From contig CADEEU010000011.1 of assembly GCA_902826385.1 (NCBI GenBank), positions 1 through 23,468 on the forward strand: a DNA stretch of 23,468 nt. The letters are read 5' to 3'. The DNA is from an uncultured Acidobacteriota bacterium. Lineage in GTDB: Bacteria; Acidobacteriota; Blastocatellia; Pyrinomonadales; Pyrinomonadaceae. Below, one piece after another: positions 1 to 8,589 of this stretch (position 1 is its first letter; every line of letters begins with the position of its first letter). The position numbers and the translations under genes are program-made. The notes beneath the pieces were generated by a model. That model did not search any database. It saw only the letters and a list, made by a program, of their open reading frames with translations, and had not been told where the DNA came from.

Positions 1-233
1 TGATTTCTCGGCTGCTCCGGCCGCGGCGGCTCAGGTTCGGTCGGCGGTACCGGTGCTATCATCATCGACATTTCGAACTCTTCGTTACCCAGCCCGATAT
101 CAATCGCGTAGATGCTGAAAACCACGGCGGTAAGGAACAAAATGCCGACCAGCGTTCCAGAAACCAAAAAATACCGGCTTCGGCCCTTTGTGGCGGCACC
201 GTCCGAATCGGAAACGATCATCTTGTCAAACAT
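1..233 (-). CDS. TonB-like energy transducer, N-terminal part (cut by window edge)
   Basis: Only the first 77 codons are inside the window. The ATG at 233 follows a strong GGAGG (244-248) with a 10-nt spacer. The protein has a short charged cytoplasmic start, one hydrophobic segment at about residues 20-44 (YFLVSGTLVGILFLTAVVF is its core), then a Pro/Glu-rich stretch (APVPPTEPEPPRPEQP). A single N-terminal anchor followed by a proline-rich spacer is the architecture of TonB-family proteins, which carry inner-membrane ExbB/ExbD energy to outer-membrane receptors. The C-terminal domain that would prove this lies outside the window, so another anchored periplasmic protein is possible. It sits 106 nt downstream of xdhC on the same strand and has its own leader structure. 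Confidence 0.6.
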   Translation of the reverse strand, partial: MFDKMIVSDSDGAATKGRSRYFLVSGTLVGILFLTAVVFSIYAIDIGLGNEEFEMSMMIAPVPPTEPEPPRPEQPRN

Positions 234-243
234 GGGACTTTTT

Positions 244-297
244 CCTCCAATTTCAATGCCGGTGCCAACCGTCGATTGATTAGACACCGGTTGGAGG
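244..297 (-). promoter_or_regulatory. Leader hairpin that could mask the ribosome binding site of the TonB-like gene
   Basis: On the minus-strand transcript, CCTCCAACCGGTG (297-285) can pair with CACCGG (264-259) and then with TTGGAGG (250-244). The latter contains the Shine-Dalgarno sequence of the gene starting at 233. A competing pairing exists: CCAACCG (294-288) with CGGTTGG (271-265), which would leave GGAGG free. Both complementarities are read directly from the sequence. That they act as a translational switch is an inference. Confidence 0.4.
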
Positions 298-339
298 ATT
301 TTGTTCCAGCTTGTTTAGCTATGAAGAAACTTCGGAAGG

Positions 340-1311
340 TTAGTCGGCATTTTTGATGGAAATGATTTCGGCCGCGATCGAAACAGCGATCTCCTCGGGT
401 GTGCGGCTGTTGATGTCGAGGCCGATCGGCGTGCGGATGTGTTCGGTACGGTGGCCGTCCTCACGCAGCGACCTGAGCAACACGCTCATTTTCGCTTTGC
501 TGCCGAGGACGCCGAAGTATTTCAGGTCTTTGTCGATCAGTTGCCGGATCACCAACTCGTCCGACGCATAACCGAGCGTCATGACGACCACATATACTTC
601 GTCACCCGACGGCACGAGTTCGGCAATCTTGTCGTAGCTTTCGATGATCGAGATCTCGTGGGCAAAGCGGTTTTTTTCTATCGTGTTCAACTCCGGCCGG
701 TCGTCGAAGATGCGAATTCGGAAGCCCATTTTGGACATCACTTCGCTTAAAGCCAGTGCACAGTGGCCGCCGCCGATGATGTAAAGGTTTTGCTTGTCAC
801 CTAACCTTTCCTGATAAATAAATTCCGTTTCGCTTGTTTTCGAGAAATAGAATGGCGAGCCGTCGTGCGTGTTTTCAATAATTTGAACTCTCAGATTTGA
901 AATCTCAAATGCCGCCGGTTCTTTTCTATTAAGACGGTCGACGATTTTATCGACCATCTGCAGGTCGCCTTTCGACAGTTGTTCAATCACGACCGTCTGC
1001 CTGCCTGAACAGATCATTCCACTCGCATTTGGCGAGTTTTTTTGATGGACTTGCTCGATTAAATGCGGCATTACACAGTCCGTTGCCGCACGTGGCTCGG
1101 ACAAGATCACTTTAGCTTGCTCGACAAGCGCGACTTCCATCGCGCCGCCGCCGATGCTGCCACAAAGCTGCCCGTCAGAGCCAGCGGCCATTTTGTAACC
1201 CGCTCGGCCCGGGCTGCTGCCGGAACTTTCTGCGACGACTAAAAACATCACCGGCCCGTCCTTCACAAGCCGTTCGGCGATGAATTTCCATACTTCAATT
1301 TCGCGTGACAC
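340..1311 (-). CDS. xdhC: XdhC-family molybdenum cofactor insertion/maturation factor
   Basis: A 323-aa protein of the XdhC/CoxI family, which binds molybdenum cofactor, promotes its sulfuration and delivers it to xanthine dehydrogenase. The N-terminal XdhC/CoxI domain shows SSGSSPGRAGYKM (residues 29-41) and GSIGGGAME (51-59), followed by GMICSG (98-103), where the family usually has Cys-Gly-Gly. The C-terminal Rossmann-like domain begins at LYIIGGGHCALAL (176-188), has IFDDRPE soon after, and ends with the family signature PIGLDINSRTPEEIAVSIAAEI. The start is GTG at 1311, 12 nt after the xdhB stop, so it is cotranscribed. The order xdhA-xdhB-xdhC matches the Rhodobacter capsulatus arrangement. 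It acts in the cytoplasm. Confidence 0.9.
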   Translation of the reverse strand: MSREIEVWKFIAERLVKDGPVMFLVVAESSGSSPGRAGYKMAAGSDGQLCGSIGGGAMEVALVEQAKVILSEPRAATDCVMPHLIEQVHQKNSPNASGMICSGRQTVVIEQLSKGDLQMVDKIVDRLNRKEPAAFEISNLRVQIIENTHDGSPFYFSKTSETEFIYQERLGDKQNLYIIGGGHCALALSEVMSKMGFRIRIFDDRPELNTIEKNRFAHEISIIESYDKIAELVPSGDEVYVVVMTLGYASDELVIRQLIDKDLKYFGVLGSKAKMSVLLRSLREDGHRTEHIRTPIGLDINSRTPEEIAVSIAAEIISIKNAD

Positions 1312-1323
1312 TTAGGAATTTTA

Positions 1324-3582
1324 TCACTCAACGGTGGGATAGAGTGCGAGGAGAACTTTTTCCGGCGTAAATGGTGCGTCAAACGGAAGGGAAGCCGAAG
1401 GACTGAAAGCCTTGACGGCATTCCGAATCGCGAAATAGGCGCCGATACTGTACATCAGCGGCGGTTCGCCGACCGCTTTTGAGTTAAGCAGGGCGGCACT
1501 TTTGCGTTTTGTTTCAAGCGGCAGAATCGAAATGTCTTTCGGGACGGCGTAGATGTCGGGAACCTTGTATGTTGAGAATGCGTTGGATCGAAGCTTTCCA
1601 TTCTCATCGTAAACGACTTCTTCCATCGTCATCCAGCCTAGTCCCTGCACGATGCCGCCTTCGACCTGGCCGTGGTCGATATCCGTGTTCATTGACGAGC
1701 CAAAATCGTGTGAGCACCGCACGAAATCTACTTCGTAACGCCCGCGTAGGCAGTCCACGGTGACACCTATCACCGCCGTTCCGTACACGTGATACGCAAA
1801 CGGATTTCCTTTCGCGGTGCTCCAATCAAAACCGATCTCGGGCGTGGCGTAGTGTGCGTGTTCGCTAAGGTTGACGCGCTGCAAATGAGCCTCGGAAACA
1901 AGCGAATGCCAATCAAGATTGCTCTTTTCCTTTTTTCGATAGACGAACCGATCTTGTAATGACAGACCGGTTGTCGATTTGGCTTCGATCAATCCTTTGG
2001 CGACTTTTAGCAGCCGGCCTCGAATAGCTTCGCAAGCGGCCTCGGTTGCTTTGCCGTTCAAATCGGCAGCGGCGGAGGCAGCAGTTGGCGACGTGTTTGC
2101 AATGCGAAGCGTGTTTGCGGCGTGAATTTTGACGTATTCGATCGGCAGTCCGAAAACTCTTGCCGCGACTTGAGCGATTTTTGTATTGACGCCCTGGCCC
2201 ATTTCAACAGCTCCGGTTGAAACGGCTACACTGCCGTCGTTGTAAACGTGGACCAGCGATCGGGCGTGATTCATCGGCGTTTTTGTAAACGATATGCCAA
2301 AGCACACCGGCATCACCGCAACACCCTTTTTCAGATATTTCGACCAGCCGTTGAATTCGAGAATTTCAGCCTGCAGCTTTGAAAAATCGAATTTCGAATT
2401 AGCCTGGGTCCACGTGCTTACCGCTTCGCTTTCGGCTTTTTGGCCGTAGGGGAATTCGTCGCCATTGTTGATGAGGTTCTTGCGCTGGATATCCGACGCT
2501 TTTACTTTCAGATTATCGGCCGCGTGGGCTATAGCCGATTCGATCACGAACATGCCTTGCGGCCCGCCGAAGCCGCGGAACGCGGTGTTAGGCGGCAGGT
2601 TCGTCCGGCAAGAGTATGCAGTTGCGGTGACGTTGGGGACGAAGTAAGAGTTGGTGCAATGAAACAGCGTGCGTTCCAAAACCGGCGGCGAAAGGTCGCA
2701 GGCGGCACCGGCATTTTGAAAGAACGTAACTTCGTAGGCGACGATCTTCAAATCGCGGTCAAGCCCGATCTTGTAATCGGCCGAGTAAGGATGACGTTTA
2801 CCCGTCATCCTCATGTCTTCCATCCGGTGAAGCGCGTATTTAACCGGCCGTTTTGTTAACTGTGCCGCGACAGCGCAGATGCACGCCCATGCGTTTGCCT
2901 GGTCTTCCTTGCCGCCGAAACCTCCGCCAAGTCGCTGTACGTCGACCTCGACCTCGTGCATCTGCAATCCCGTAACTCGGCACACGGTTCGCTGAACGGC
3001 GGTCGGCCCTTGCGTGGACGAATAGATCCGCAGCCCACCTTTTTCTAACGGCAATGCATACGCACCCTGAGTTTCAATGTAAAGGTGTTCCTGCCCGTTT
3101 ATGTCGGCACGGCCCTCGAAAACGTGATCACAGTTGGAGAAAGCGGACGCAGTGTCGCCGAGCACAAATTTCTTTGGCGGAATTATCAACGCACCGTTTG
3201 CCGCCGCCGTGCGCGGATCGGTTACTACGGCAAGCGGGTCGATCTTTACTTCGATCTTTTGTGCAGCCTTGCGCGCAAGCTCTTCACTCTCCGCCACGAC
3301 GATCGCAATCGGTTGGCCCTGAAAATGGACCTCGCCGTCTGCCAACAGCGGTTCGTCCGGCAGAATGCCGCCTATCTGATTTTCACCGACCAGGTCTTTC
3401 GCCGTGATAACACGCACAACACCGTCACTGGTCTCCGCGGCCCTCGTATTGACCGATCTCAATACTCCATGAGCGACAGGCGAGTCGGAAACGCACGCGT
3501 ACAATGTGCCCCTAACAAACGGAACATCGTCCAGAAAAACGGACTCGCCGCGGACATGTGATTTTGAATCGAGGTTATGCAT
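1324..3582 (-). CDS. xdhB: Xanthine dehydrogenase molybdenum-binding subunit
   Basis: Large catalytic subunit (752 aa from the chosen start) of the molybdenum hydroxylase that oxidises hypoxanthine/xanthine to urate. Visible motifs: GQEHLYIETQ with Gln164 (moco-contact Gln), GGGFGGKE (219-226, substrate Glu226), NTAFRGFGGPQG with Arg336 (substrate Arg), MGQG (461-464), and KAVGEPP with catalytic Glu706. These match the bovine Gln767/Glu802/Arg880/Glu1261 set, so an active xanthine-type enzyme is expected. I chose ATG 3582, 7 nt after the xdhA stop, because homologues begin near this point (SKSHVRGES). An in-frame TTG at 3612 would add ten residues inside the xdhA end. It forms a complex with XdhA and depends on XdhC. 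Confidence 0.93.
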   Translation of the reverse strand: MHNLDSKSHVRGESVFLDDVPFVRGTLYACVSDSPVAHGVLRSVNTRAAETSDGVVRVITAKDLVGENQIGGILPDEPLLADGEVHFQGQPIAIVVAESEELARKAAQKIEVKIDPLAVVTDPRTAAANGALIIPPKKFVLGDTASAFSNCDHVFEGRADINGQEHLYIETQGAYALPLEKGGLRIYSSTQGPTAVQRTVCRVTGLQMHEVEVDVQRLGGGFGGKEDQANAWACICAVAAQLTKRPVKYALHRMEDMRMTGKRHPYSADYKIGLDRDLKIVAYEVTFFQNAGAACDLSPPVLERTLFHCTNSYFVPNVTATAYSCRTNLPPNTAFRGFGGPQGMFVIESAIAHAADNLKVKASDIQRKNLINNGDEFPYGQKAESEAVSTWTQANSKFDFSKLQAEILEFNGWSKYLKKGVAVMPVCFGISFTKTPMNHARSLVHVYNDGSVAVSTGAVEMGQGVNTKIAQVAARVFGLPIEYVKIHAANTLRIANTSPTAASAAADLNGKATEAACEAIRGRLLKVAKGLIEAKSTTGLSLQDRFVYRKKEKSNLDWHSLVSEAHLQRVNLSEHAHYATPEIGFDWSTAKGNPFAYHVYGTAVIGVTVDCLRGRYEVDFVRCSHDFGSSMNTDIDHGQVEGGIVQGLGWMTMEEVVYDENGKLRSNAFSTYKVPDIYAVPKDISILPLETKRKSAALLNSKAVGEPPLMYSIGAYFAIRNAVKAFSPSASLPFDAPFTPEKVLLALYPTVE

Positions 3583-3589
3583 TAAGATT

Positions 3590-5062
3590 TCAATCCAAGC
3601 CAAAAAGCTCAAAAAAATGAGCCCGGAATAATTGTCTCAAAAGTAATCGCTTATATTGTTCAGACCCACGTACGTCAGAAATCGGCGATATCTCTGCCTG
3701 CATTACGACATTGGCTTCTTCGATCGTTTCTTTATTTATCGTTCTGCCGCAGAGAAATATCGAAGTCTCTCGCAAGTAGAGAGGAGTCGGGGCAACGCCG
3801 CCGGCGGCGAGGTGACAGTCTTTGATCGTAAATTCGATCTGCTGGGTTGGCGGTCCGCCTTTTTCGTTAAAGGCCGCAGCGAGCCAGGCTTCGTGCGTCG
3901 AAAATTGATCGCCACTGGTCAATGCGGGCGGCGTCCAGTCTTTACCGGGCGTGCCTTCGACGATGAGTGATATCGCTGTGTTGACCGTCGCGATGTCGAG
4001 GTATGTCCGCTTGCAAACCTTTTCGAAATTGAACCGAAAATCCGCCGCTGGTTTCGGGAAGCGGATCGCTTTTATGTATTCGCTTTCCGTTTTGGCCAGT
4101 TTTTTGTAATCGAGATAAAGATTTCTGAGAGGCATGTGCCGACCGTGTCCGAACACGACCTCGGCGTCGAGGGCGAGAAACCAGATTGTCATATCGCCTA
4201 TCGGCGATGCGTTGATCAGGTTACCGCCGATAGTTGCCATGTTGCGTATCGGCGTCGACGACACCAGCTTTAGGTGCTCATACAGCTTAGGAAATGCCGA
4301 CTGCATGACTGGCGAAAGAAGCAGATCGGTTACGGTAGCTGACGCTCCGACTTCGATCGTCTTTCCGAGATCGCGGATTTCCCTTAGCTCGTCGGAGTAG
4401 AAAAGATAGTCGGCAGAAGTTCCGGGCATCTCATCGGGTTTCTGAACATAGATATCCGTTCCGCCGGAAACGAAAACGGGATTTTCCGGCGGCAGACTTT
4501 TGCCCTCGTCCGTTTTGATTCTCAGCAGCCGCCCGCCAATCTCCGAAAAATAGCCCGGGACAAACTTATCGCGTCCTTCATTCCAGCGACCGCAAACTTC
4601 CTCGGCTGCGCGTTCGATGGATTTATAGCCCGTACAGCGGCATATGTTTCCGTCCATGGCTGAAACGGCAAGCTGCGGCATTTTGGCTGTGTCGTCGATA
4701 CAGAAACCGGTCAGCGACATCACAAAGCCGACCGTACAAAATCCGCACTGCGAACCATTGTTATCGACCATCGCCTGCTGAACGGGCGTCAGCGATCCGT
4801 CAGCCGGGTTGATGCCTTCGATCGTGACGATGTGTTTTCCGGCGGCGTTCGCCAACGGCATCAGGCACGATGTCATCGAGCGGTAAGAGACGCTGCCGTT
4901 AATAAGTTCGCCGACAAGCAGCGTACAGGCACCGCAATCGCCCTCGCGGCAGCCGATCTTCGTGCCCTTCAGGTCTTTTTGGTAACGGACAAAATCAAGC
5001 ACCGTCATGCCGGGCGGTGCATCGGTTGAAATGTCCTGATCGTTTAAGATGAATTGGGTCAT
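3590..5062 (-). CDS. xdhA: Xanthine dehydrogenase iron-sulfur/FAD subunit
   Basis: Small subunit (490 aa) that carries electrons from the molybdenum site through two [2Fe-2S] clusters to FAD and then to the electron acceptor. The plant-ferredoxin-like domain has C38, C43, C46 (CREGDCGAC) and C66. The second cluster domain has C106, C109 (QCGFC) and C141, C143 (NICRCTGY). The FAD domain begins near residue 190 (VFVSGGTDIYVQ) with TIGGNLINASPIGD (278-291). A CO-dehydrogenase-flavoprotein C-terminal domain follows, containing the run HLAAGGVAPTP. The ISC and FAD parts are fused, as in R. capsulatus XdhA (slightly longer here). It is the first xdh gene, 50 nt after the YdcZ-like gene, and is followed by xdhB in the same transcript. 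Confidence 0.93.
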   Translation of the reverse strand: MTQFILNDQDISTDAPPGMTVLDFVRYQKDLKGTKIGCREGDCGACTLLVGELINGSVSYRSMTSCLMPLANAAGKHIVTIEGINPADGSLTPVQQAMVDNNGSQCGFCTVGFVMSLTGFCIDDTAKMPQLAVSAMDGNICRCTGYKSIERAAEEVCGRWNEGRDKFVPGYFSEIGGRLLRIKTDEGKSLPPENPVFVSGGTDIYVQKPDEMPGTSADYLFYSDELREIRDLGKTIEVGASATVTDLLLSPVMQSAFPKLYEHLKLVSSTPIRNMATIGGNLINASPIGDMTIWFLALDAEVVFGHGRHMPLRNLYLDYKKLAKTESEYIKAIRFPKPAADFRFNFEKVCKRTYLDIATVNTAISLIVEGTPGKDWTPPALTSGDQFSTHEAWLAAAFNEKGGPPTQQIEFTIKDCHLAAGGVAPTPLYLRETSIFLCGRTINKETIEEANVVMQAEISPISDVRGSEQYKRLLLRQLFRAHFFELFGLD

Positions 5063-5112
5063 GTCAATTCAATGAACAAATGCGTTTTTGGTATTTTTTG
5101 ACCGAGAACCGG

Positions 5113-5562
5113 TCAGTATCGCCGAATAAAAACCACGCCGGCGGTGATCAATAAAATGCCGGCAATTCGTTGCCAATTGACCGGCCTGACGTCCACACCC
5201 AAGAGCCCAAAATGATCGATGACAAGCGTAACGATCATCTGTCCGGCGATTATCAAACTGAAAGTCATCGCCACGCCGATTCGCGGCACCAGCGTGACGG
5301 CGGCGGCGACAAAAAATGCTCCGAGCAATCCGCCTGCCCAGGCAATGGCCGGGGCGTTTTTTACGCCGGAAAGGTTGGCCAGCGGAACGCCCGAGATCAG
5401 CACATATAAAAACAACGCGACAGTGCCGACGAAAAACGAGATCAATGCAGCTAAAATCGGGCTGTCGACAAACGCGGCCATCTTGTTGTTGGTGGCCGCT
5501 TGGGTCGGCATCATCGCGCCGGCGAGCAGGGCGATCAGCAGATAAAGATATGTGTTGGACAT
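5113..5562 (-). CDS. YdcZ/DUF606-family (DMT superfamily) small membrane protein
   Basis: A 149-aa, very hydrophobic protein with about five membrane segments: LYLLIALLAGAMMP at the N terminus, ILAALISFFVGTVALFLYVLI, a Gly/Ala-rich AWAGGLLGAFFVAAAV, MTFSLIIAGQMIVTLVI and IAGILLITAGVVFI at the end. The order NxxMAxFV...SPILAALISFFVGT, W.GGLLGAFFV and AGQ....VIDHFG..G is typical of the DUF606/YdcZ group of half-size drug/metabolite transporters. These probably dimerise in the inner membrane. Its place between guaD and xdhA suggests it handles a purine base or a product of its breakdown, but nothing in the sequence fixes the substrate. The ATG at 5562 has only a weak ribosome binding site, 66 nt after the guaD stop. 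Confidence 0.85.
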   Translation of the reverse strand: MSNTYLYLLIALLAGAMMPTQAATNNKMAAFVDSPILAALISFFVGTVALFLYVLISGVPLANLSGVKNAPAIAWAGGLLGAFFVAAAVTLVPRIGVAMTFSLIIAGQMIVTLVIDHFGLLGVDVRPVNWQRIAGILLITAGVVFIRRY

Positions 5563-5628
5563 CAGCGAAAAATCGCCTACCTGCGGAATGAAATCACAGA
5601 ATTTGAGCTACTGCAAATGCCGCGACGG

Positions 5629-6108
5629 TCAATATTCTGTCTTATCGGTTTTGGCGATCCAGTTTTCGAACACCTTCAGGCCTTCTTCACGAAGCAACTT
5701 TTCGATCGGCAATTTCCGTTCGGAAAGATCGGCATGACACAACTCGCGATAGATAAATGCATCGTCAAAGCCAGCCGAAGCGGCGTCTTCGCGATCGCAG
5801 GCCATGTAAATTTGATTAGGCCGAGCCCAGTAAATCGCCCCCAGGCACATCGGGCATGGTTCGCACGACGTGTAAACGATGCAGCCTTCAAGCTGGAAAG
5901 CGTTCAGATTTTTGCATGCGTTCCTGATTGCGACAATCTCGGCATGCGCAGTCGGATCGTTTGTTGAAGTGACCTGATTTACACCTTCGCCGACGATCTT
6001 GCCATCCCGCGCAATGACGCAGCCGAACGGCCCGCCGACGTTTGAATCGACGCCTGCCTGCGCAAGCTCTATCGCTTTTCGCATCAATTGTTCGTGCGAA
6101 CCGTTCAC
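5629..6108 (-). CDS. guaD: Guanine deaminase (cytidine-deaminase fold)
   Basis: A 159-aa zinc enzyme converting guanine to xanthine and ammonia in the cytoplasm. Zinc ligands and catalytic acid are in the deaminase motifs: H55-A-E57 (PTAHAE) and C85/C88 (PCPMC). The match to Bacillus subtilis GuaD as I remember it is close along the whole length: SNxGGPFG, SCEPCPMCLGAIYWARP, the SAGFDDAFIY segment and a C-terminal K.EY tail that reaches the active site of the partner subunit. That tail and AGFDD separate it from tRNA adenosine deaminases (TadA). The start is GTG 6108, overlapping the stop of the preceding cyclotransferase gene (GTGA), which implies translational coupling. Its product xanthine is the substrate of the xdh enzyme encoded just downstream. 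Confidence 0.92.
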   Translation of the reverse strand: MNGSHEQLMRKAIELAQAGVDSNVGGPFGCVIARDGKIVGEGVNQVTSTNDPTAHAEIVAIRNACKNLNAFQLEGCIVYTSCEPCPMCLGAIYWARPNQIYMACDREDAASAGFDDAFIYRELCHADLSERKLPIEKLLREEGLKVFENWIAKTDKTEY

Positions 6109-6989
6109 TGATTCTTTGGCTTGAGCTTTATCTCAAAGAGCTTTTTCCAGTTCTTACCGGTGACAAAAATCCGGTCGGAGGCTTCGTCGTAAGCTATTCC
6201 ATTGAGGGTATTTTCATGTTCGCGATCTTCGTCCTGGTCGTCTGGAGAAATTCCGGCTAGATCGATCCAGCCTACAACGCGGCCGTTCGCCGGATCGATG
6301 CGCGCGATGATATTCGGTTTACCAAGGTTAGGCATTCTGCCCTGTGTCGTGCCGGTTTCGGTTTCTTCGGAGTGCCACACGTTCGCCCAAATTTCGCCTT
6401 TCACCCACTCAAGCTCGTTTAAAAGATAGAGAGGCTTTCCGCTGTCCTGCATGACCGGAACAGTGCGGGTGGTTTTAAAAGTTTGCGGGTCGATAAACTT
6501 CAGCAAATGGGTCCCATCGCTCATTATCAATTGCGTCCCGTCTGTGGTGAGGCCCCAACCTTCGCCCGTGTATTGCATCTCACGAAGCAGCTTAAAGTCC
6601 GCGAGATTATATTCCCACGCCATTCCGTCCCGCCACGAGATCTGATAGATCTTGTCGCCGATGGCCGTGATTCCCTCGCCAAATATTTCTTCGCTAAGGT
6701 CGTGTTTCTGCACAACCTTTCCGGTGGCGATCTCAACCTTGCGCAGCGTTGATTCACCCTCTTCTCCCGTGCCCTCGTAAAGAAAACCGTCGCGGAAGAT
6801 CAGCCCTTGCGTGAACGCCTTTGGATCGTGCGGATAGGATTTAACGACCTCGTAAGAATAAACCGGTATAGATTTGGACACGGCTGCATTTTTGTTTGCA
6901 TTCGATGTCGAATTAACGTTCGGCCCGTTTGCGGTACCTCCGCAGGAAACGGCAAAAAGCATCAATGATGCGATGAGATAAAACTTCAT
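6105..6989 (-). CDS. Glutaminyl-peptide cyclotransferase, lipoprotein
   Basis: A 294-aa protein of the plant/bacterial-type glutaminyl cyclase family (five-bladed beta-propeller). It turns N-terminal Gln of peptides into pyroglutamate with release of ammonia. Residues 1-16 form a lipoprotein signal with Cys16 (LFAVSC), followed by a Ser/Asn-rich linker. The catalytic domain starts at about 41 with YSYEVVKSYPHDPKAFTQGL, a family hallmark, then FLYEGTGEEGES, GEGWGLTTDG, LNELEWVKGEIWANVW and a C-terminal LNGIAYDEASDRIFVTGKNW. It is probably anchored on the periplasmic side. It lies 6 nt after the DsbA-like gene and overlaps guaD by 4 nt. The link to purine breakdown is positional only. Confidence 0.88.
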   Translation of the reverse strand: MKFYLIASLMLFAVSCGGTANGPNVNSTSNANKNAAVSKSIPVYSYEVVKSYPHDPKAFTQGLIFRDGFLYEGTGEEGESTLRKVEIATGKVVQKHDLSEEIFGEGITAIGDKIYQISWRDGMAWEYNLADFKLLREMQYTGEGWGLTTDGTQLIMSDGTHLLKFIDPQTFKTTRTVPVMQDSGKPLYLLNELEWVKGEIWANVWHSEETETGTTQGRMPNLGKPNIIARIDPANGRVVGWIDLAGISPDDQDEDREHENTLNGIAYDEASDRIFVTGKNWKKLFEIKLKPKNQ

Positions 6990-6995
6990 AAAAAC

Positions 6996-8333
6996 TTATT
7001 TCGAGGCGGCCGCGGTAAGTGCCCGATCGATCGCGCCTTTGAAAGCCTCGATCGAGAGACGATTTAATTTCAGGCCGTTAACAAAGATCGTCGGCGTACC
7101 GCGTGCCCCAAGATTCATTGCTTCCGCCATATCTTTGCGCACCTCGGCGGCGGCTTTTTCGTCGCTCAAGTCTAACTCAAATTGTTTCACGTTCAAACCG
7201 AGTTCGGCGGCGTAATTTTTGAGCGAGGCCGCGTCGAGATTTTCCTGGTTGCGGTAAAGAACCTCGATGTACTCAAAAAACTTGCCCTGCTTGTTGGCCG
7301 CGTTTGCAGCTAAGGCCGCGCTAAAGGCATTTTCGTGCACCGACTCCAGCGGAAAATCGCGCACCACCAGCCTTGCCCTATCGCCGTAATCCGCCAGCAC
7401 CTTTTTTAAAACTGGATGTGTAGCGGCGCACGCCGAACATTGAAAGTCGCTGAACATTATCACTGTCACAGGCGCGGTCGCTTTCCCAAACACGGGATCG
7501 TCATCTGCCGACACTTTGTGTGCGACCGGTGCAGGTTCGGCGATGGTGATTCTCACGGCAAATTTTTCGTAAAGACGCTTCTTTAAAGCATTCTCCAAGT
7601 CGGCACGTTCTTCATCGGTAAAATCGCGAAGCTTGTTTGTGACCTCGGTCGCGATCAGATCGCCAGCGTCTATGTTTCGCGATTTTGCTTCCTGTTCGAC
7701 CAGCATCGAAAAGATCGTGTTATCAAGGTCCATCTTCGTTTGCGTCAGGATTTCAGCGCGAACGTCGTAAAAATGGGCCTTATTTCGCTCGTCAAATTCT
7801 CCGGCCGTCATGGATTTTCCCGAGATCGAGAAAATCACGTCCGCCGCTTGAAGGTTTGCTGCGTTTATGTCTTTTCCTGCAGCGAATTTGTGCTTTGACT
7901 TCAGCCTTTCGGCCAGATCGCCGATCGATTTTTGCTCAGCATTGCGGCGAAGAAAAGCTACGATCTGCGACCGGACCTGCTCAAGCGTTTGGTCACCGAA
8001 GGCCGCCCGGTTCGCGTCGAAAACGGTTTTGATCTCAACCGCTGTCGGGGCCGCAACTTTTTTCAGCTCCGACGCTGTCAAGGCCTCTTGGGTTGTATTC
8101 TGGGCCTTGGCTTCGGTTTCGATTAAAATGTCGCGAATCTGTTTTTCAACCAAACGCTTTCTTTCCGCCGCAACCGCCGCCTCTCGGCCGAGATAGTTTT
8201 TTCGAACATTCTCGGCCAGCGAGTTTGTGTTAAAGGTGAGCCCATTGGCCGTTGCAAGGACCTCATCGTTTTTTTGTCCCTGCGTTGCAGAAACAGTCAG
8301 GAACAAAAGCAGCACTGAGCATAAAAACTTCAT
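6996..8333 (-). CDS. Periplasmic SurA-like double repeat fused to a DsbA-like thioredoxin domain
   Basis: A 445-aa protein starting at ATG 8333, where a good signal peptide begins (MKFLCSVLLLFLTVSATQGQ); an upstream in-frame GTG at 8402 would bury it. Residues about 25-92 and 165-235 look like two copies of a SurA-N/peptidyl-prolyl-isomerase-type helical unit: each has a short strand, a helical run and a L[IV]E.EAK..N.....L...E[LV].K ending. The C-terminal domain (about 275-440) is DsbA/thioredoxin-4 type, with VTVIMFSDFQCSAC giving the C299-S-A-C302 active site and the cis-proline loop GTPTIFVNG (412-420). The likely role is thiol oxidation or isomerisation combined with chaperone binding of exported proteins. 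It is the first gene of the minus-strand run. Confidence 0.85.
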   Translation of the reverse strand: MKFLCSVLLLFLTVSATQGQKNDEVLATANGLTFNTNSLAENVRKNYLGREAAVAAERKRLVEKQIRDILIETEAKAQNTTQEALTASELKKVAAPTAVEIKTVFDANRAAFGDQTLEQVRSQIVAFLRRNAEQKSIGDLAERLKSKHKFAAGKDINAANLQAADVIFSISGKSMTAGEFDERNKAHFYDVRAEILTQTKMDLDNTIFSMLVEQEAKSRNIDAGDLIATEVTNKLRDFTDEERADLENALKKRLYEKFAVRITIAEPAPVAHKVSADDDPVFGKATAPVTVIMFSDFQCSACAATHPVLKKVLADYGDRARLVVRDFPLESVHENAFSAALAANAANKQGKFFEYIEVLYRNQENLDAASLKNYAAELGLNVKQFELDLSDEKAAAEVRKDMAEAMNLGARGTPTIFVNGLKLNRLSIEAFKGAIDRALTAAASK

Positions 8334-8589
8334 AGGACTATCGATAAATGCGAATATTTTCGAAATAGATGAAAGGAAAATCGAACTGCTTAAGGTTATC
8401 ACTTCTAACCGCGTAGCTAGAATTTATTCCTTGAGGCTGCTGCGAATTAAGACCGCTGCGAAAAAAATACTTCGACCTCGTGATTTTGATTCGAGAATGA
8501 CTTCGAACGTTGTAGTCTGAGATCATTTGCAGCGTTTGTCGAGAAATGTTTCATCAACGAAATTTAACATAAAAAATGATTCCGTAGGA

